This document shows positions 1-8,280 of a DNA stretch of 39,634 nucleotides, one piece after another. The DNA lies in the NCBI GenBank assembly GCA_001798605.1, contig MGST01000199.1:1-39634 (forward strand). Direction: 5' to 3'. The position numbers were made by a program, and so were the translations under genes. The stretch is from Deltaproteobacteria bacterium RIFOXYA12_FULL_58_15. GTDB taxonomy: Bacteria > Myxococcota > XYA12-FULL-58-9. Positions within the stretch are counted from its first letter, which is position 1, and each line of letters starts with the position of its first letter. The notes under the pieces were generated by a model. That model was not told the DNA's origin. It did no database searches and was given only the letters and a program-made list of their open reading frames with translations.

Positions 1-173
1 TCGTCGAAGCCGAAGTCGTCATTGTCGTCGAAGCCGTTGAAGTCCTCGCTTTCTTCTTCCTCTTCCTCGACGTCTTCCTCTTCCACATCATCGATGAGAT
101 CCTCATCGAGGGTCTTCGCCGGCACCTTGTTTGCCTTGGGGCTCGGCGTTGCGAAAAGCTCATCCAACCGCAT
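1..173 (-). CDS. Acidic protein of unknown function, N-terminal part (cut by window edge)
   Basis: An open frame begins with ATG at 173 on the minus strand and runs off the left edge, giving 57 residues. The start is preceded by a GGAG-containing sequence on that strand. The first 20 residues include MRLDELF and a Lys/Pro-containing stretch; after that the chain is almost entirely Asp and Glu (EEEDVEEEEEE) followed by Phe/Gly/Asp-rich FDDNDDFGFD. I do not recognise the family. Such an acidic low-complexity tail is probably disordered. It is transcribed away from the acetyltransferase at 384, so the 210 bp between them should hold divergent promoters; I see there only a small inverted repeat (GTTGG-TTGAT-CCAAC, 218-232). 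Calling it a gene rests on the start site and the uninterrupted biased frame. Confidence 0.55.
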   Translation of the reverse strand, partial: MRLDELFATPSPKANKVPAKTLDEDLIDDVEEEDVEEEEEESEDFNGFDDNDDFGFD

Positions 174-383
174 GTTCTGCTCCGGGTTGCCACTTTGTCA
201 TGGCCGTCTGAACTCTCGTTGGTTGATCCAACAACTCCCAAAAACGGCGCGACGCTAAACAGAAACTTGGCCTCAGGTCAATCGGAAGTGACGTTCGTGT
301 GTATTGCGCCTGGGGGGGACTGGCCGTAATTCGCGACTGGCATCATTGAATCTCAACTTTCTCGGGGAGTGCGAAAACAAGAC

Positions 384-1130
384 ATGGCGAAAGCATTGAA
401 GAAAAAGACAACCAAGGCATTGAGATCGAAGGCGAGGACGGTTCCGAAGGGCTCGGGCATGTCGACGGGGACAAACAAGAAAATGAGCACCGACCGTGGA
501 AGGCCCGCCAAGAAGAGTCTCAACCGCCGCACCGTCAGCAAGAATCGTGCGGCCACGGCAGGGAAGTCGCTGCCATATTTTGTCCACCCAAAAGGCCTAG
601 CAGACTCGACCGAAATAGGTCCTCGAACTCGGATTTGGGCATTCGCGCATGTGTTGAAGGGGGCGGTGATTGGGTGTGATTGCAACATCGGCGAGTGTGT
701 TTTTGTTGAGCCAGAGGTCGTCCTAGGCAATCACGTGACCATCAAGAACGGTGTGCAGGTTTGGACGGGTGTGACGTGCGAGGATTATGTTTTTGTTGGA
801 CCGAACGCGACATTCACCAACGACCTACGTCCGCGAGTGGCGCATCCGACCGATCCAGCAGACTATGCAAAAACACATGTTTGCTACGGTGCGAGCATTG
901 GTGCCAATGCGACAATCGTCGCCGGAAATACAATCGGGTCGCACGCGATGATCGGTGCCGGGACCGTAGTCATTCGCGATGTGCCGGCGCATGCTTTGAT
1001 GGTTGGCAACCCGGCCCGACGTATTGGGTGGATCTGCGCCTGTGGCGAAAAACTACCCGAGTCGCTCGTCTGTCCTAAATGCGCCAAGAGGTATGAGCGG
1101 GCTGACCTTGGCCTGCGCCCGCTGCTCTAG
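384..1130 (+). CDS. Left-handed beta-helix N-acetyltransferase (WlbB/FdtC-like) with basic N-terminal extension
   Basis: The product (248 aa from ATG 384; a GTG at 369 is also in frame) has hexapeptide-repeat sequence from about residue 65 (YFVHPKGLADST, IGPRTRIWAF, FVGPNATFTNDLRPR), ending with the GAGTVV and VGNPARRIGW signatures of sugar-nucleotide 3-N-acetyltransferases such as WlbB/WbpD and FdtC. These enzymes transfer acetyl from acetyl-CoA to a 3-amino sugar nucleotide in the cytosol. The C-terminus carries a four-Cys motif (CAC and CPKC), probably a small zinc ribbon. Residues 1-61 are unusual: Lys/Arg/Ser-rich, histone-tail-like, and not needed for the fold. No neighbouring sugar gene is present, but a matching aminotransferase and dehydrogenase lie at 35010-37127. 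The family is well supported; the exact sugar is not known. Confidence 0.85.
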   Translation: MAKALKKKTTKALRSKARTVPKGSGMSTGTNKKMSTDRGRPAKKSLNRRTVSKNRAATAGKSLPYFVHPKGLADSTEIGPRTRIWAFAHVLKGAVIGCDCNIGECVFVEPEVVLGNHVTIKNGVQVWTGVTCEDYVFVGPNATFTNDLRPRVAHPTDPADYAKTHVCYGASIGANATIVAGNTIGSHAMIGAGTVVIRDVPAHALMVGNPARRIGWICACGEKLPESLVCPKCAKRYERADLGLRPLL

Positions 1131-1142
1131 GCCTACTACGTT

Positions 1143-1170
1143 TTGCCAGGAACCATCTGCAATCTATTTT
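1143..1170 (+). promoter_or_regulatory. Candidate sigma70-type promoter for lon
   Basis: TTGCCA at 1143-1148 is followed after 16 bp by TATTTT at 1165-1170. This lies about 100 bp before the lon start, in the only gap between the acetyltransferase and lon. The match is fair, not strong. I saw no CIRCE element or clear heat-shock sigma32 box, which one might have expected for lon. Confidence 0.35.
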
Positions 1171-1271
1171 GCCCCTTGCGCTCGGGATGATCCTGCAGCA
1201 AGCTGCAAGACAAAAGCGGGGAGATGACGCTGCACACAGCCCCGTGCGGCGAGGATTGTGACGGGACTGAT

Positions 1272-3743
1272 ATGTCTGATGAGAAAAAAAAAGACGATGA
1301 AGAGCAAGTGGAGGGTCTCGGCAATCTGGAGCAAGCGCTGGCTCGCACCACCGAGGGTGACAACATGATCGTTATCCCTGAGGAACTGCCTGTGCTGACT
1401 CTACGCAATACGGTCTTGTTCCCGGGGTCGATCGTACCGTTGGGGATAGGACGGCCGAAAACCGTAAGACTGGTTGAGGAGAGCATCAAGGATAACGGCC
1501 TTGTCGCGGTGGTTGCGCAGCGCGATCCCGACGTGGATGATCCAGTGCCCGCCGACCTTTACGGATTGGGATGTGCTGCGCGTTTGGTTAAGTTGGTGAA
1601 AGCCTCCAAGGACAACTTCTCTGTTGTCGTGCAAGGTCTATCGCGGGTGCGCCTCACCGAGTACTCACAGAGCCTCCCGTATCTGAAAGCCCGCATTCAT
1701 GCTGTCGATGATTCGAGCACCAATGTCGTGGAGGTTGAAGCGCTGACCATGAGCCTGAAGAAGACGGCTCGAGAGGTGCTCCGCCTCATTCCCGAGTTGC
1801 CGCCTTCGGCTGCCGAGTTGCTCGAGCGTGTTGATGATGCAGGGGTGCTCGCCGATCTGATTGCTTCGAATGTGGAGGCATCGGTTGACGAGAAACAGTC
1901 CGTTCTCGAAACCTTCGACCTGGTGCAGAGGATGCGCCGAGTCCTTGAGCTCTTGTCGCGACAGCTCGAGGTGCTCAAGTTGTCGAATAAGATCAGCTCG
2001 CAGGTCAAAGGCGAGATGTCGAAGACTCAGCGAGAGTACTACCTGCGACAACAGCTCAAAGCGATCAAGGATGAATTGGGAGAGGGCGAGGACACTGACG
2101 ATGACCTCGCGGAGCTCGAGGCACGTGTCAACGAGGCGCAGCTGCCCGACGAGGCTGAGAAGGCGGCACGCAAAGAGTTGCGCCGGTTGCGCAATATGAG
2201 CCCCTCGCAGGCAGAATACACGGTTGCTCGCACGTACGTAGAGTGGCTCTGCGATTTGCCGTGGGGCAAGAGCTCCATCGACAAGATCGATCTGAAAGAA
2301 GTCCGAGAGATCCTCGACGCCGACCACTACGGCCTGGAAAAGCCGAAGAAGCGGATGGTCGAATTTCTTGCGGTTCGCAAGCTCAAGAGCGACATGAAGG
2401 GTCCGATCTTGTGCTTTGTCGGTCCTCCAGGAACCGGCAAGACGTCTCTCGCGATGTCTATCGCCCGTGCCATGGGACGAAAGTTCGTGCGTGTCGCAAT
2501 GGGCGGCGTGCGTGATGAGGCGGAGATTCGTGGTCATCGCCGCACCTACGTAGGTGCGCTGCCTGGCCGCATCATTCAAGGGTTGAAAAAGGGTTCGACC
2601 GACAATCCCGTTTTTGTCCTAGACGAAGTGGACAAGCTGGCTCACGATTTCCGCGGTGATCCGGCGGCCGCTCTACTCGAGGTTCTCGACCCGGAACAGA
2701 ATCACACCTTCCAGGACCACTACATCGACTGCGCCTTCGACTTGTCGAAGTGCTTTTTCATTGCCACGGCCAATGTTCTCGATACCGTGCCGTGGGCCCT
2801 TCGCGACCGCATGGAGGTCTTGGAGCTGCCAGGATACACGCAAGAAGAGAAGCTGGAGATTGCTCTGCGTCACCTCTTGCCCAAGGCCCTCGAGGAACAT
2901 GGGCTTGATCAGGAGAAGTGCGAGATCACACCTGACACGCTCAAGGCTCTCGCCGCCTCGTATACGCGGGAGGCTGGTGTCCGCAATCTGAAACGTGAGA
3001 TCGACGGCGTCTGCCGTAGCGTTGCCGTGCAGTTCGCCGAAGGCAACGTTGAGAGCAAGGTGGTCGAGCCTGCGGATCTCGATAACATCCTTGGCCCAGA
3101 GAAGTTCGTAAACGAGATGTCGGAACGGACTGATGTCTCCGGTGTGGCGACCGGGCTTGCGTGGACATCCGTCGGCGGCGACATCCTCTTCATTGAAGCA
3201 ACGAAGATGCCTGGCAAAGGCGGCCTGACCCTCACGGGGCAGCTTGGCGATGTCATGAAGGAGTCTGCTACGGCGGCATTGTCGTACATACGCTCCAACG
3301 CTGCGGCTCTGGGCATCGCGGACGACGACTTCAAGAAATTCGACCTTCACGTGCATGTGCCGGCAGGTTCAATTCCGAAAGATGGCCCTTCCGCTGGCGT
3401 CACCATGCTCACGGCGCTGGTCTCGTTGCTCACCGGTATCAACGTCCGTGCGGATGTGGCGATGACCGGGGAGATTACCTTGCGAGGCAAGGTGCTGCCT
3501 GTGGGTGGCATCAAGGAAAAGGTCTTGGCTGCTCGTCGAGCTGGCGTCACCCGCATCGTCATGCCTGAGCGCAATCGCAAGGATTTGGTCGAGATCCCCG
3601 AAGAGAATCGCAAGGAACTCGAATTCATGTTTGCCCAGACCATGGAAGAAGCGCTGAAGTACACCTTGGTGCGCCAGCCTGAGCCTCTCAAGCCCGGCGA
3701 CGTCAAGGCCCCCATGCCTGAAAGCTCCGTTCCCATCAACTAG
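1272..3743 (+). CDS. lon: ATP-dependent Lon protease
   Basis: Lon is a cytosolic AAA+ serine protease that degrades misfolded and regulatory proteins. The chain of 823 aa is the usual bacterial LonA length. An N-terminal substrate-binding (LAN) domain starts near residue 37 (PVLTLRNTVLFPG). The AAA+ module has Walker A GPPGTGKTS near residue 385 and Walker B VFVLDEVDK. The C-terminal protease domain has catalytic Ser707 in DGPSAGVTM and Lys748 in GGIKEKVLAARRAG, the Lon Ser-Lys dyad. ATG 1272 (MSDEKKKDDEE) was chosen over an in-frame ATG at 1224 because the acidic-charged start is typical of the family and the upstream stretch adds nothing conserved. The gene stands alone, with its own probable promoter. 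Confidence 0.98.
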   Translation: MSDEKKKDDEEQVEGLGNLEQALARTTEGDNMIVIPEELPVLTLRNTVLFPGSIVPLGIGRPKTVRLVEESIKDNGLVAVVAQRDPDVDDPVPADLYGLGCAARLVKLVKASKDNFSVVVQGLSRVRLTEYSQSLPYLKARIHAVDDSSTNVVEVEALTMSLKKTAREVLRLIPELPPSAAELLERVDDAGVLADLIASNVEASVDEKQSVLETFDLVQRMRRVLELLSRQLEVLKLSNKISSQVKGEMSKTQREYYLRQQLKAIKDELGEGEDTDDDLAELEARVNEAQLPDEAEKAARKELRRLRNMSPSQAEYTVARTYVEWLCDLPWGKSSIDKIDLKEVREILDADHYGLEKPKKRMVEFLAVRKLKSDMKGPILCFVGPPGTGKTSLAMSIARAMGRKFVRVAMGGVRDEAEIRGHRRTYVGALPGRIIQGLKKGSTDNPVFVLDEVDKLAHDFRGDPAAALLEVLDPEQNHTFQDHYIDCAFDLSKCFFIATANVLDTVPWALRDRMEVLELPGYTQEEKLEIALRHLLPKALEEHGLDQEKCEITPDTLKALAASYTREAGVRNLKREIDGVCRSVAVQFAEGNVESKVVEPADLDNILGPEKFVNEMSERTDVSGVATGLAWTSVGGDILFIEATKMPGKGGLTLTGQLGDVMKESATAALSYIRSNAAALGIADDDFKKFDLHVHVPAGSIPKDGPSAGVTMLTALVSLLTGINVRADVAMTGEITLRGKVLPVGGIKEKVLAARRAGVTRIVMPERNRKDLVEIPEENRKELEFMFAQTMEEALKYTLVRQPEPLKPGDVKAPMPESSVPIN

Positions 3744-3842
3744 ATTGCATTAGCACACTTTTTTGTCTTGGACCGGTGTCGGTGGCTGTGGTATTCGCGC
3801 TCCTCACGTGGCCATGGGGGTCACCCGTCGTGGACATAACGA

Positions 3843-4256
3843 ATGCGGATAGGGCTGAGTGCAAGTCTTGTGTTGTTGCTGTTGGGCCCAAGCTCGATAG
3901 CAAGGGCAGATGTCATTGTTGCTGCAGTCCGGCTCGGACCTTCGGCCACTTTTTCAGGTTTGACGCATATCCCGGTTCTCATTCCCTCTTCAGCTGCGGT
4001 ACAACCTCAAGCACCGTCACCACAATCTGCGCGATTGGCGCAACTGGATCTTCCTGTCGTTGAATTGAAGCGCACAAACCGCTGGATTCAGAAGCTTCAG
4101 CCTTCCGGCCTGACAGTGGGGACCCAGATGGGTGCCATGACTTCCGACCCATACCAGCACCAACGATTTGTTGAATGGAACCGCCACGCCCAGATGCCGT
4201 TCTTTGAGACTGTTCGCGCCGATCAAATGATGATTCGGCTCGCGGGAGAGTTCTAG
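3843..4256 (+). CDS. Small secreted protein of unknown function
   Basis: A 137-aa frame begins with a good Sec signal peptide: MRIGL, a hydrophobic core rich in Leu, and a likely cleavage after ARA (residues 19-23). The mature part is about 115 residues with a Pro/Ala/Gln-rich linker (about 50-62) and a C-terminal stretch with conserved-looking features (KLQPSGLTVGTQMG, RFVEWNRHAQ). I do not recognise the family. No strong ribosome binding site precedes the ATG. The stop overlaps the stop of the convergent CBS-domain gene by a few bases. The signal peptide is the main reason to believe this is a gene. Confidence 0.55.
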   Translation: MRIGLSASLVLLLLGPSSIARADVIVAAVRLGPSATFSGLTHIPVLIPSSAAVQPQAPSPQSARLAQLDLPVVELKRTNRWIQKLQPSGLTVGTQMGAMTSDPYQHQRFVEWNRHAQMPFFETVRADQMMIRLAGEF

Positions 4257-5590
4257 CTGTTGTTTTTCTCTTCGCTTTTTTCGTCTTTGTTTTTTTCGGT
4301 CCGTGCTTGCGCCTTCTGGTGGCGGATTCGAACCTTCTGAATTCGCGGACCACTGACCGCCAGGACGTCGAAGGTGTGGCCGGCCGCAATGATCCGATCG
4401 CCTGCCCGTGGCATCCGACCCAATTGTTCCATCAGAAACCCCGCGATGGTGCGCATGTCCCGGGCACCAATTTTCGCCTTCAGGGCATCCTCGACGTCCT
4501 CAATGGTTGCGGTGCCTTCCACATCGAATACGCCACCTGGGAGGGCGACCACATATTCGCTGTCGTCATCTTCGAATTCACCCATAACCGCAGTGACAAC
4601 ATCGGCCGCTGTCAGTATGCCCGACGCGCCGCCATACTCGTCGACGATGATGGCCATGGCGATGTGCCTGCCACGAAATTCAGCGAGCAGTCTCTCACCC
4701 GACATTAGCTCGGGGAAGAACACCGGCGGTGTCGCCATGGTCTCGAGATCGGCAGTGCCGTCCAACGCGGCGAATAGCACGTCGCGAATGTCGATAATAC
4801 CGAGGACATCATCGAGCTCGCGATCGACCAGCGGAAAACGCGTGTGCGATGCGTGCCGCGCCCGCTCGAGGTTCTCCTGCAACGATTGGTTTATGTCGAG
4901 GAACGCAACTTCGCTGCGCGGCACCATGAGATGCTTGGCGGTCTTCGCCGGGAGCGACATGGCCTTGCGCATCACCTCCGAGCGGGACACTGAGACCAGA
5001 CCGGCGCTGCGCGCCTTGGCGACGATGAGCTTGAGCTCCTCCACCGACGGTGCCTCGTCTCGGTCCCCATGGACTCGAGTGCCAGTGGCGCGGACCATCC
5101 ACAAGGAAAATGAATTGATGAGCCAGATGAACGGGAACAGGAGGATGTAGACCAGTCGCAGCGGATAGGCGATGGCCAAGGCCAGCGGTTCCGCCCGAAC
5201 AAGAGCGAGCGACTTGGGGGCCTGCTCGCCTGCGGTGATGTGCAAGAAGGTGAGGATGAAAAACGCCATGAAGGATGCGATTTCGGACAACCAATTGGCG
5301 AGCCAGGTTGAACCAAGAGGGGCGATGATCGGACTCAACAGGTTGTGAAATGCCGGCTCACCGATGCGGCCCAGTGCCAGACTCGCCATCGTGATGCCAA
5401 GCTGGCATGCGGACAAATAAGCGTCAATGTTGCTCAATATTCTCTGCACCATGCGGGCGCTGGGTTTGCCGGCACGCACGAGCTCTTCGATACGGGTGGG
5501 TCGTACCTTGACGATGGCAAATTCGGCGGCGACGAAGAAGGCGTTGACGATGACGAGAAAGAGCGCAAGGACCAGGGCAAGAGCATCCAT
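4253..5590 (-). CDS. CNNM/CorC-type membrane protein with paired CBS domains (hemolysin C family)
   Basis: This 445-aa protein belongs to the HlyC/CorC (CNNM-like) family, inner-membrane proteins linked to Mg2+ or other cation efflux. An N-terminal DUF21 transmembrane domain covers about residues 1-185 (LVLALFLVIVNAFFVAAEFAIVKVR at the start, with the typical ACQLGITMASLALG and TFLHITAGEQAPKSLAL motifs). A CBS pair follows at about 205-330 (LMVPRSEVAFLD, DIRDVLFAAL, VDEYGGASGILTAADV) and a CorC/HlyC C-terminal domain at about 345-425 (FDVEGTATIEDVEDAL, AGFLMEQLGRMPRAGD). The C-terminal tail is charged (RTEKNKDEKSEEKN). The gene is convergent with the small secreted protein and divergent from the PDZ lipoprotein. 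Confidence 0.93.
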   Translation of the reverse strand: MDALALVLALFLVIVNAFFVAAEFAIVKVRPTRIEELVRAGKPSARMVQRILSNIDAYLSACQLGITMASLALGRIGEPAFHNLLSPIIAPLGSTWLANWLSEIASFMAFFILTFLHITAGEQAPKSLALVRAEPLALAIAYPLRLVYILLFPFIWLINSFSLWMVRATGTRVHGDRDEAPSVEELKLIVAKARSAGLVSVSRSEVMRKAMSLPAKTAKHLMVPRSEVAFLDINQSLQENLERARHASHTRFPLVDRELDDVLGIIDIRDVLFAALDGTADLETMATPPVFFPELMSGERLLAEFRGRHIAMAIIVDEYGGASGILTAADVVTAVMGEFEDDDSEYVVALPGGVFDVEGTATIEDVEDALKAKIGARDMRTIAGFLMEQLGRMPRAGDRIIAAGHTFDVLAVSGPRIQKVRIRHQKAQARTEKNKDEKSEEKNNS

Positions 5591-5803
5591 TTTCGAGAGA
5601 CAGGTTGGACCGGGAACGATCCTCCGTCAAGACCTCCACCATCCTCCTGCCGCCGAATCCTCTTGCTTTGTCCTGTGGGATCTCCGGGTGGGTATTGGTG
5701 GAAAATCGATTTGCTCCCGGGGGGTTGAAAGTTGCTGCCCAAGTTGGCTAGATGCGGCAGAACGATGATGTCCGGGGGGCAGGACGGACAGAGGAGACGG
5801 AAA

Positions 5804-8104
5804 ATGGGAATCTCACGTTGTCTGTGTGCGTGGATTGCGCTGGTGTTGGTTTCCTGTGCGCCGGCGGCACACAATTTCAAGCTGAGCAACCTCGACAAAG
5901 AGAAGGGTACCCGACAATTTGTTGGTAAAGAGTTTGTCCTTGGTTCGTCGGTCTATTTCACGGACTTTTTCGGTGAGTCAGACAAGTTGTTTGTCGAGGC
6001 GCGCCCCTTCGATATCGTCGAGTTATGGCATCACTCTGGTGAAAAGGTGGCAGTTGGAGTTCCAAGTGACACCATTATCCCCGCCGGCACGGCGGTGAAG
6101 GTCAAGGAGATCATTTATCCCGCGAGTCCGTTGATGGCACCGTTTCAAGAAGGTCGTTCGGCGCTGGCACCAACGGCGCACCCATGGCTCATCGTTGAGC
6201 GGACCAGCGGCGACGTGAGCAATCTACCTTTGGTGTTTGTGCTGTCGCGGGAGATAGCGACCCTTCGCGAGTTCGATGCAGAGGTTGGCGCACGCCTGAA
6301 AAGCCCGCAGTGGGTGACGTCATGGCTGACTTTGCATGATCCCCTTCTTCTCGATGCCATCTACAAGAAACAGCCCGTCGTTGGCATGACGCTCGCGGGG
6401 GTGCAGGCGGCTCTGGGTCCATCTCGCAATGACTCACAGCGAGAAGCTAGCGGTGTGCTCGATTTCACGGCCGATTACGGCGATCTGCAAGTAACACTGC
6501 AGGGCAAGACCGTGGTGAAAGTAGAGAGCCAGAAGGCGTTGGCCGCCGCGGCGCAAGAGAAGGCGCAGGCGGAGGCAGAAAAGGCGCGCATCGCAGCGGA
6601 GGAACAAGCGGCCAAGCAAGCGGCCGAAGAGGCAGTCAAGAAGGCTGAGGCGGATGAGGCACTCAAACTGCGTGAGGCTGAAGCAGCGAAGGAAAAGACA
6701 GCCCTAGCGGAGGCGTCGGCCCAGGTGCGCGCTGCAGAGCAAGCCAAACAGGATAAGGAGCGCCAGACTGTCGAAGAAAACCGCGCAGCCGAAGCCAAAG
6801 CTAAAGTGGAAGCAGATGTGGCCGCGCAACGCGAGGCTGAGCTGCAAGCGCGTTTGACAGCCGCGAAACGGGAAAAAGAGGAGGCCGAAAAAGACCGCGA
6901 ACGCAAGGTGCGTGAAGCCGAGCTCGCGGCAAAGGTCGCCGAGGCGGAAGCTGCTGCCGTGGCAGCCAAAAAGAAGGCTGAAGCGGACGCGGTCCAGGCT
7001 CAGGCAAACGCCCTCGCCGAGCGCAAACGCACGCGGGATGCGCTCAAACGTGCTGAAACCGCCGCCGCAGCGGCGCGAAAAAAAGCTGACACCGCCGAGA
7101 AGAAGGCACAACGTGGGCGCACCGAGATCGACGCGGCGCAAAAAAGGGTCGATGAGGTTTCCTCTGCTGCCGGTCCGCGCAAGGTTGGCGTCAAGTTGCA
7201 AGATGTGTCACCGCAACTGGCCGCCGCACTGGGCATCGGGGAGGCGCGAGGGGCATACATTGTCCAAGTCAAACCCAACAGCGAAGCGGATCGTGCCGGC
7301 ATCTTGGCTAACGACATCATTGTCAAGGCTGGCGGGGAGGCTGTTGCAGGCCCATCGGCATTGCTCCGTGCGCTCGACAACAACGGCGTTCGCGCTGTGG
7401 AGGTCGAGGTCGTTCGACAGGGCAAGACTCTCAAATTGACGCTAGTGTCAGAGGAGGGCAAAGAGATCGCCATTCGGGAGAAGGCACTCACGCGTGTGCA
7501 GGAGAAGCACCAAGGTGTTCTTGCGGCCGCTGACACTGCTCGCGCTCTGGCCGACAAGCAGGCTCAAATGGTTGCTGAATTGCGGGAACGACTGGAAGGG
7601 GCCACCCCTGCGACACCAAGGAAGATAGGCTTGATGATCGATCCGGTCAGCCCGCAATTGGCTGCGGCTCTGGGCCTCAAGCCGGGACAGGGCGCGTTCA
7701 TCTCCAAGGTTAAGGAGGATGGCGATGCTGGTCGCGGCGGCGTGCAGCCCAGTGACATCGTGCTCGAAGTGAACGGCGTTGCCGTCGCCGGTCCTGATAA
7801 GCTCACCGAAATGGTGGGCAGTGCGATGTCATTCGAGTCGATCGAACTCATGGTTTTGCGCAAGGGTGCGCGCATCAAGATCATCGTTCCTGCAGCGCTT
7901 GCGAAGGCCGAGTCTGATGGATCGGACTCGGGATCTCGCACGCAAGAGACAGGAGGCAAGAAGGCGGCACCGGCCGTGCCAGAACAAGCCGAATCAGCGG
8001 CTGCGCCCGTACGCACCACTCCCGATCCACGCAGCCTCGATCTTTCCTCCGCCATCGAAGACTCCGCTGAGGCGCCCCGACGTGGGCCGATCAAGTCGAA
8101 GTAG
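5804..8104 (+). CDS. Lipoprotein with long coiled coil and two PDZ domains
   Basis: The start at ATG 5804 is set by GAGGAG at 5791-5796 and yields a lipoprotein signal MGISRCLCAW...LVLVSCAPA with the lipobox Cys near residue 20, so the protein should be anchored to a membrane. Residues about 40-240 form a globular region of unknown type. Residues about 245-452 are an Ala/Glu/Lys/Arg-rich coiled coil (TolA-like composition). Two PDZ domains follow, about 456-550 and 603-700. They are similar to each other and share the phrase SPQLAAALG; each has the G-F/Y-I ligand-groove region (GAYIVQVK, GAFISKVK) and AGPSALLRAL or AGPDKLTEMV. The last 60 residues look disordered. No protease domain is present, so it is a scaffold or sensor rather than a DegP-type enzyme. 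Its partner is unknown. Confidence 0.85.
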   Translation: MGISRCLCAWIALVLVSCAPAAHNFKLSNLDKEKGTRQFVGKEFVLGSSVYFTDFFGESDKLFVEARPFDIVELWHHSGEKVAVGVPSDTIIPAGTAVKVKEIIYPASPLMAPFQEGRSALAPTAHPWLIVERTSGDVSNLPLVFVLSREIATLREFDAEVGARLKSPQWVTSWLTLHDPLLLDAIYKKQPVVGMTLAGVQAALGPSRNDSQREASGVLDFTADYGDLQVTLQGKTVVKVESQKALAAAAQEKAQAEAEKARIAAEEQAAKQAAEEAVKKAEADEALKLREAEAAKEKTALAEASAQVRAAEQAKQDKERQTVEENRAAEAKAKVEADVAAQREAELQARLTAAKREKEEAEKDRERKVREAELAAKVAEAEAAAVAAKKKAEADAVQAQANALAERKRTRDALKRAETAAAAARKKADTAEKKAQRGRTEIDAAQKRVDEVSSAAGPRKVGVKLQDVSPQLAAALGIGEARGAYIVQVKPNSEADRAGILANDIIVKAGGEAVAGPSALLRALDNNGVRAVEVEVVRQGKTLKLTLVSEEGKEIAIREKALTRVQEKHQGVLAAADTARALADKQAQMVAELRERLEGATPATPRKIGLMIDPVSPQLAAALGLKPGQGAFISKVKEDGDAGRGGVQPSDIVLEVNGVAVAGPDKLTEMVGSAMSFESIELMVLRKGARIKIIVPAALAKAESDGSDSGSRTQETGGKKAAPAVPEQAESAAAPVRTTPDPRSLDLSSAIEDSAEAPRRGPIKSK

Positions 8105-8122
8105 CGTTCCATTCTCGAACAG

Positions 8123-8141
8123 GTGTCGCTATTTGCGACAC
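8123..8141. other. Perfect 7-bp inverted repeat after the PDZ lipoprotein gene
   Basis: GTGTCGC-TATTT-GCGACAC can form a hairpin 19 bp after the lipoprotein stop. There is no T-run behind it, so it is at best a weak terminator; an operator or RNA structure ahead of recN is also possible. Confidence 0.4.
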
Positions 8142-8160
8142 GGCGAGCCGGGTTGCAAAC

Positions 8161-8211
8161 GAACCGTGCCGCAGTTGTGGAACATTCTCGTTCCAATTGT
8201 TGGCACGGTTC
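8161..8211. other. Long imperfect hairpin upstream of recN
   Basis: The arms GAACCGTGCC (8161-8170) and GGCACGGTTC (8202-8211) pair perfectly over 10 bp. Pairing resumes inside with GGAAC against GTTCC around the loop ATTCTC, giving a stem of about 20 bp with one internal bulge. It lies 70 bp before the recN start. It could be a transcription terminator for the gene before, a regulatory hairpin in the recN leader, or a small palindromic repeat element. Confidence 0.5.
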
Positions 8212-8280
8212 TCGCTGACGAAAAATAGTGCCGGAAGGTGTCAGACGTGAGAGATAAAGTGCAACGCCAAGGAGCGGCAA

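Noticed and set aside
1665-2579. 304-aa frame on the minus strand inside lon
   Set aside because: It is antisense to lon, whose motifs are complete.
3744-3842. Rho-independent terminator after lon
   Set aside because: A run of six T is present (3758-3763) but no stable stem precedes it.
6475-6969. Ala/Ser-rich frame on the minus strand inside the PDZ lipoprotein
   Set aside because: It is the complement of the Ala/Glu/Lys coiled coil and has no independent support.
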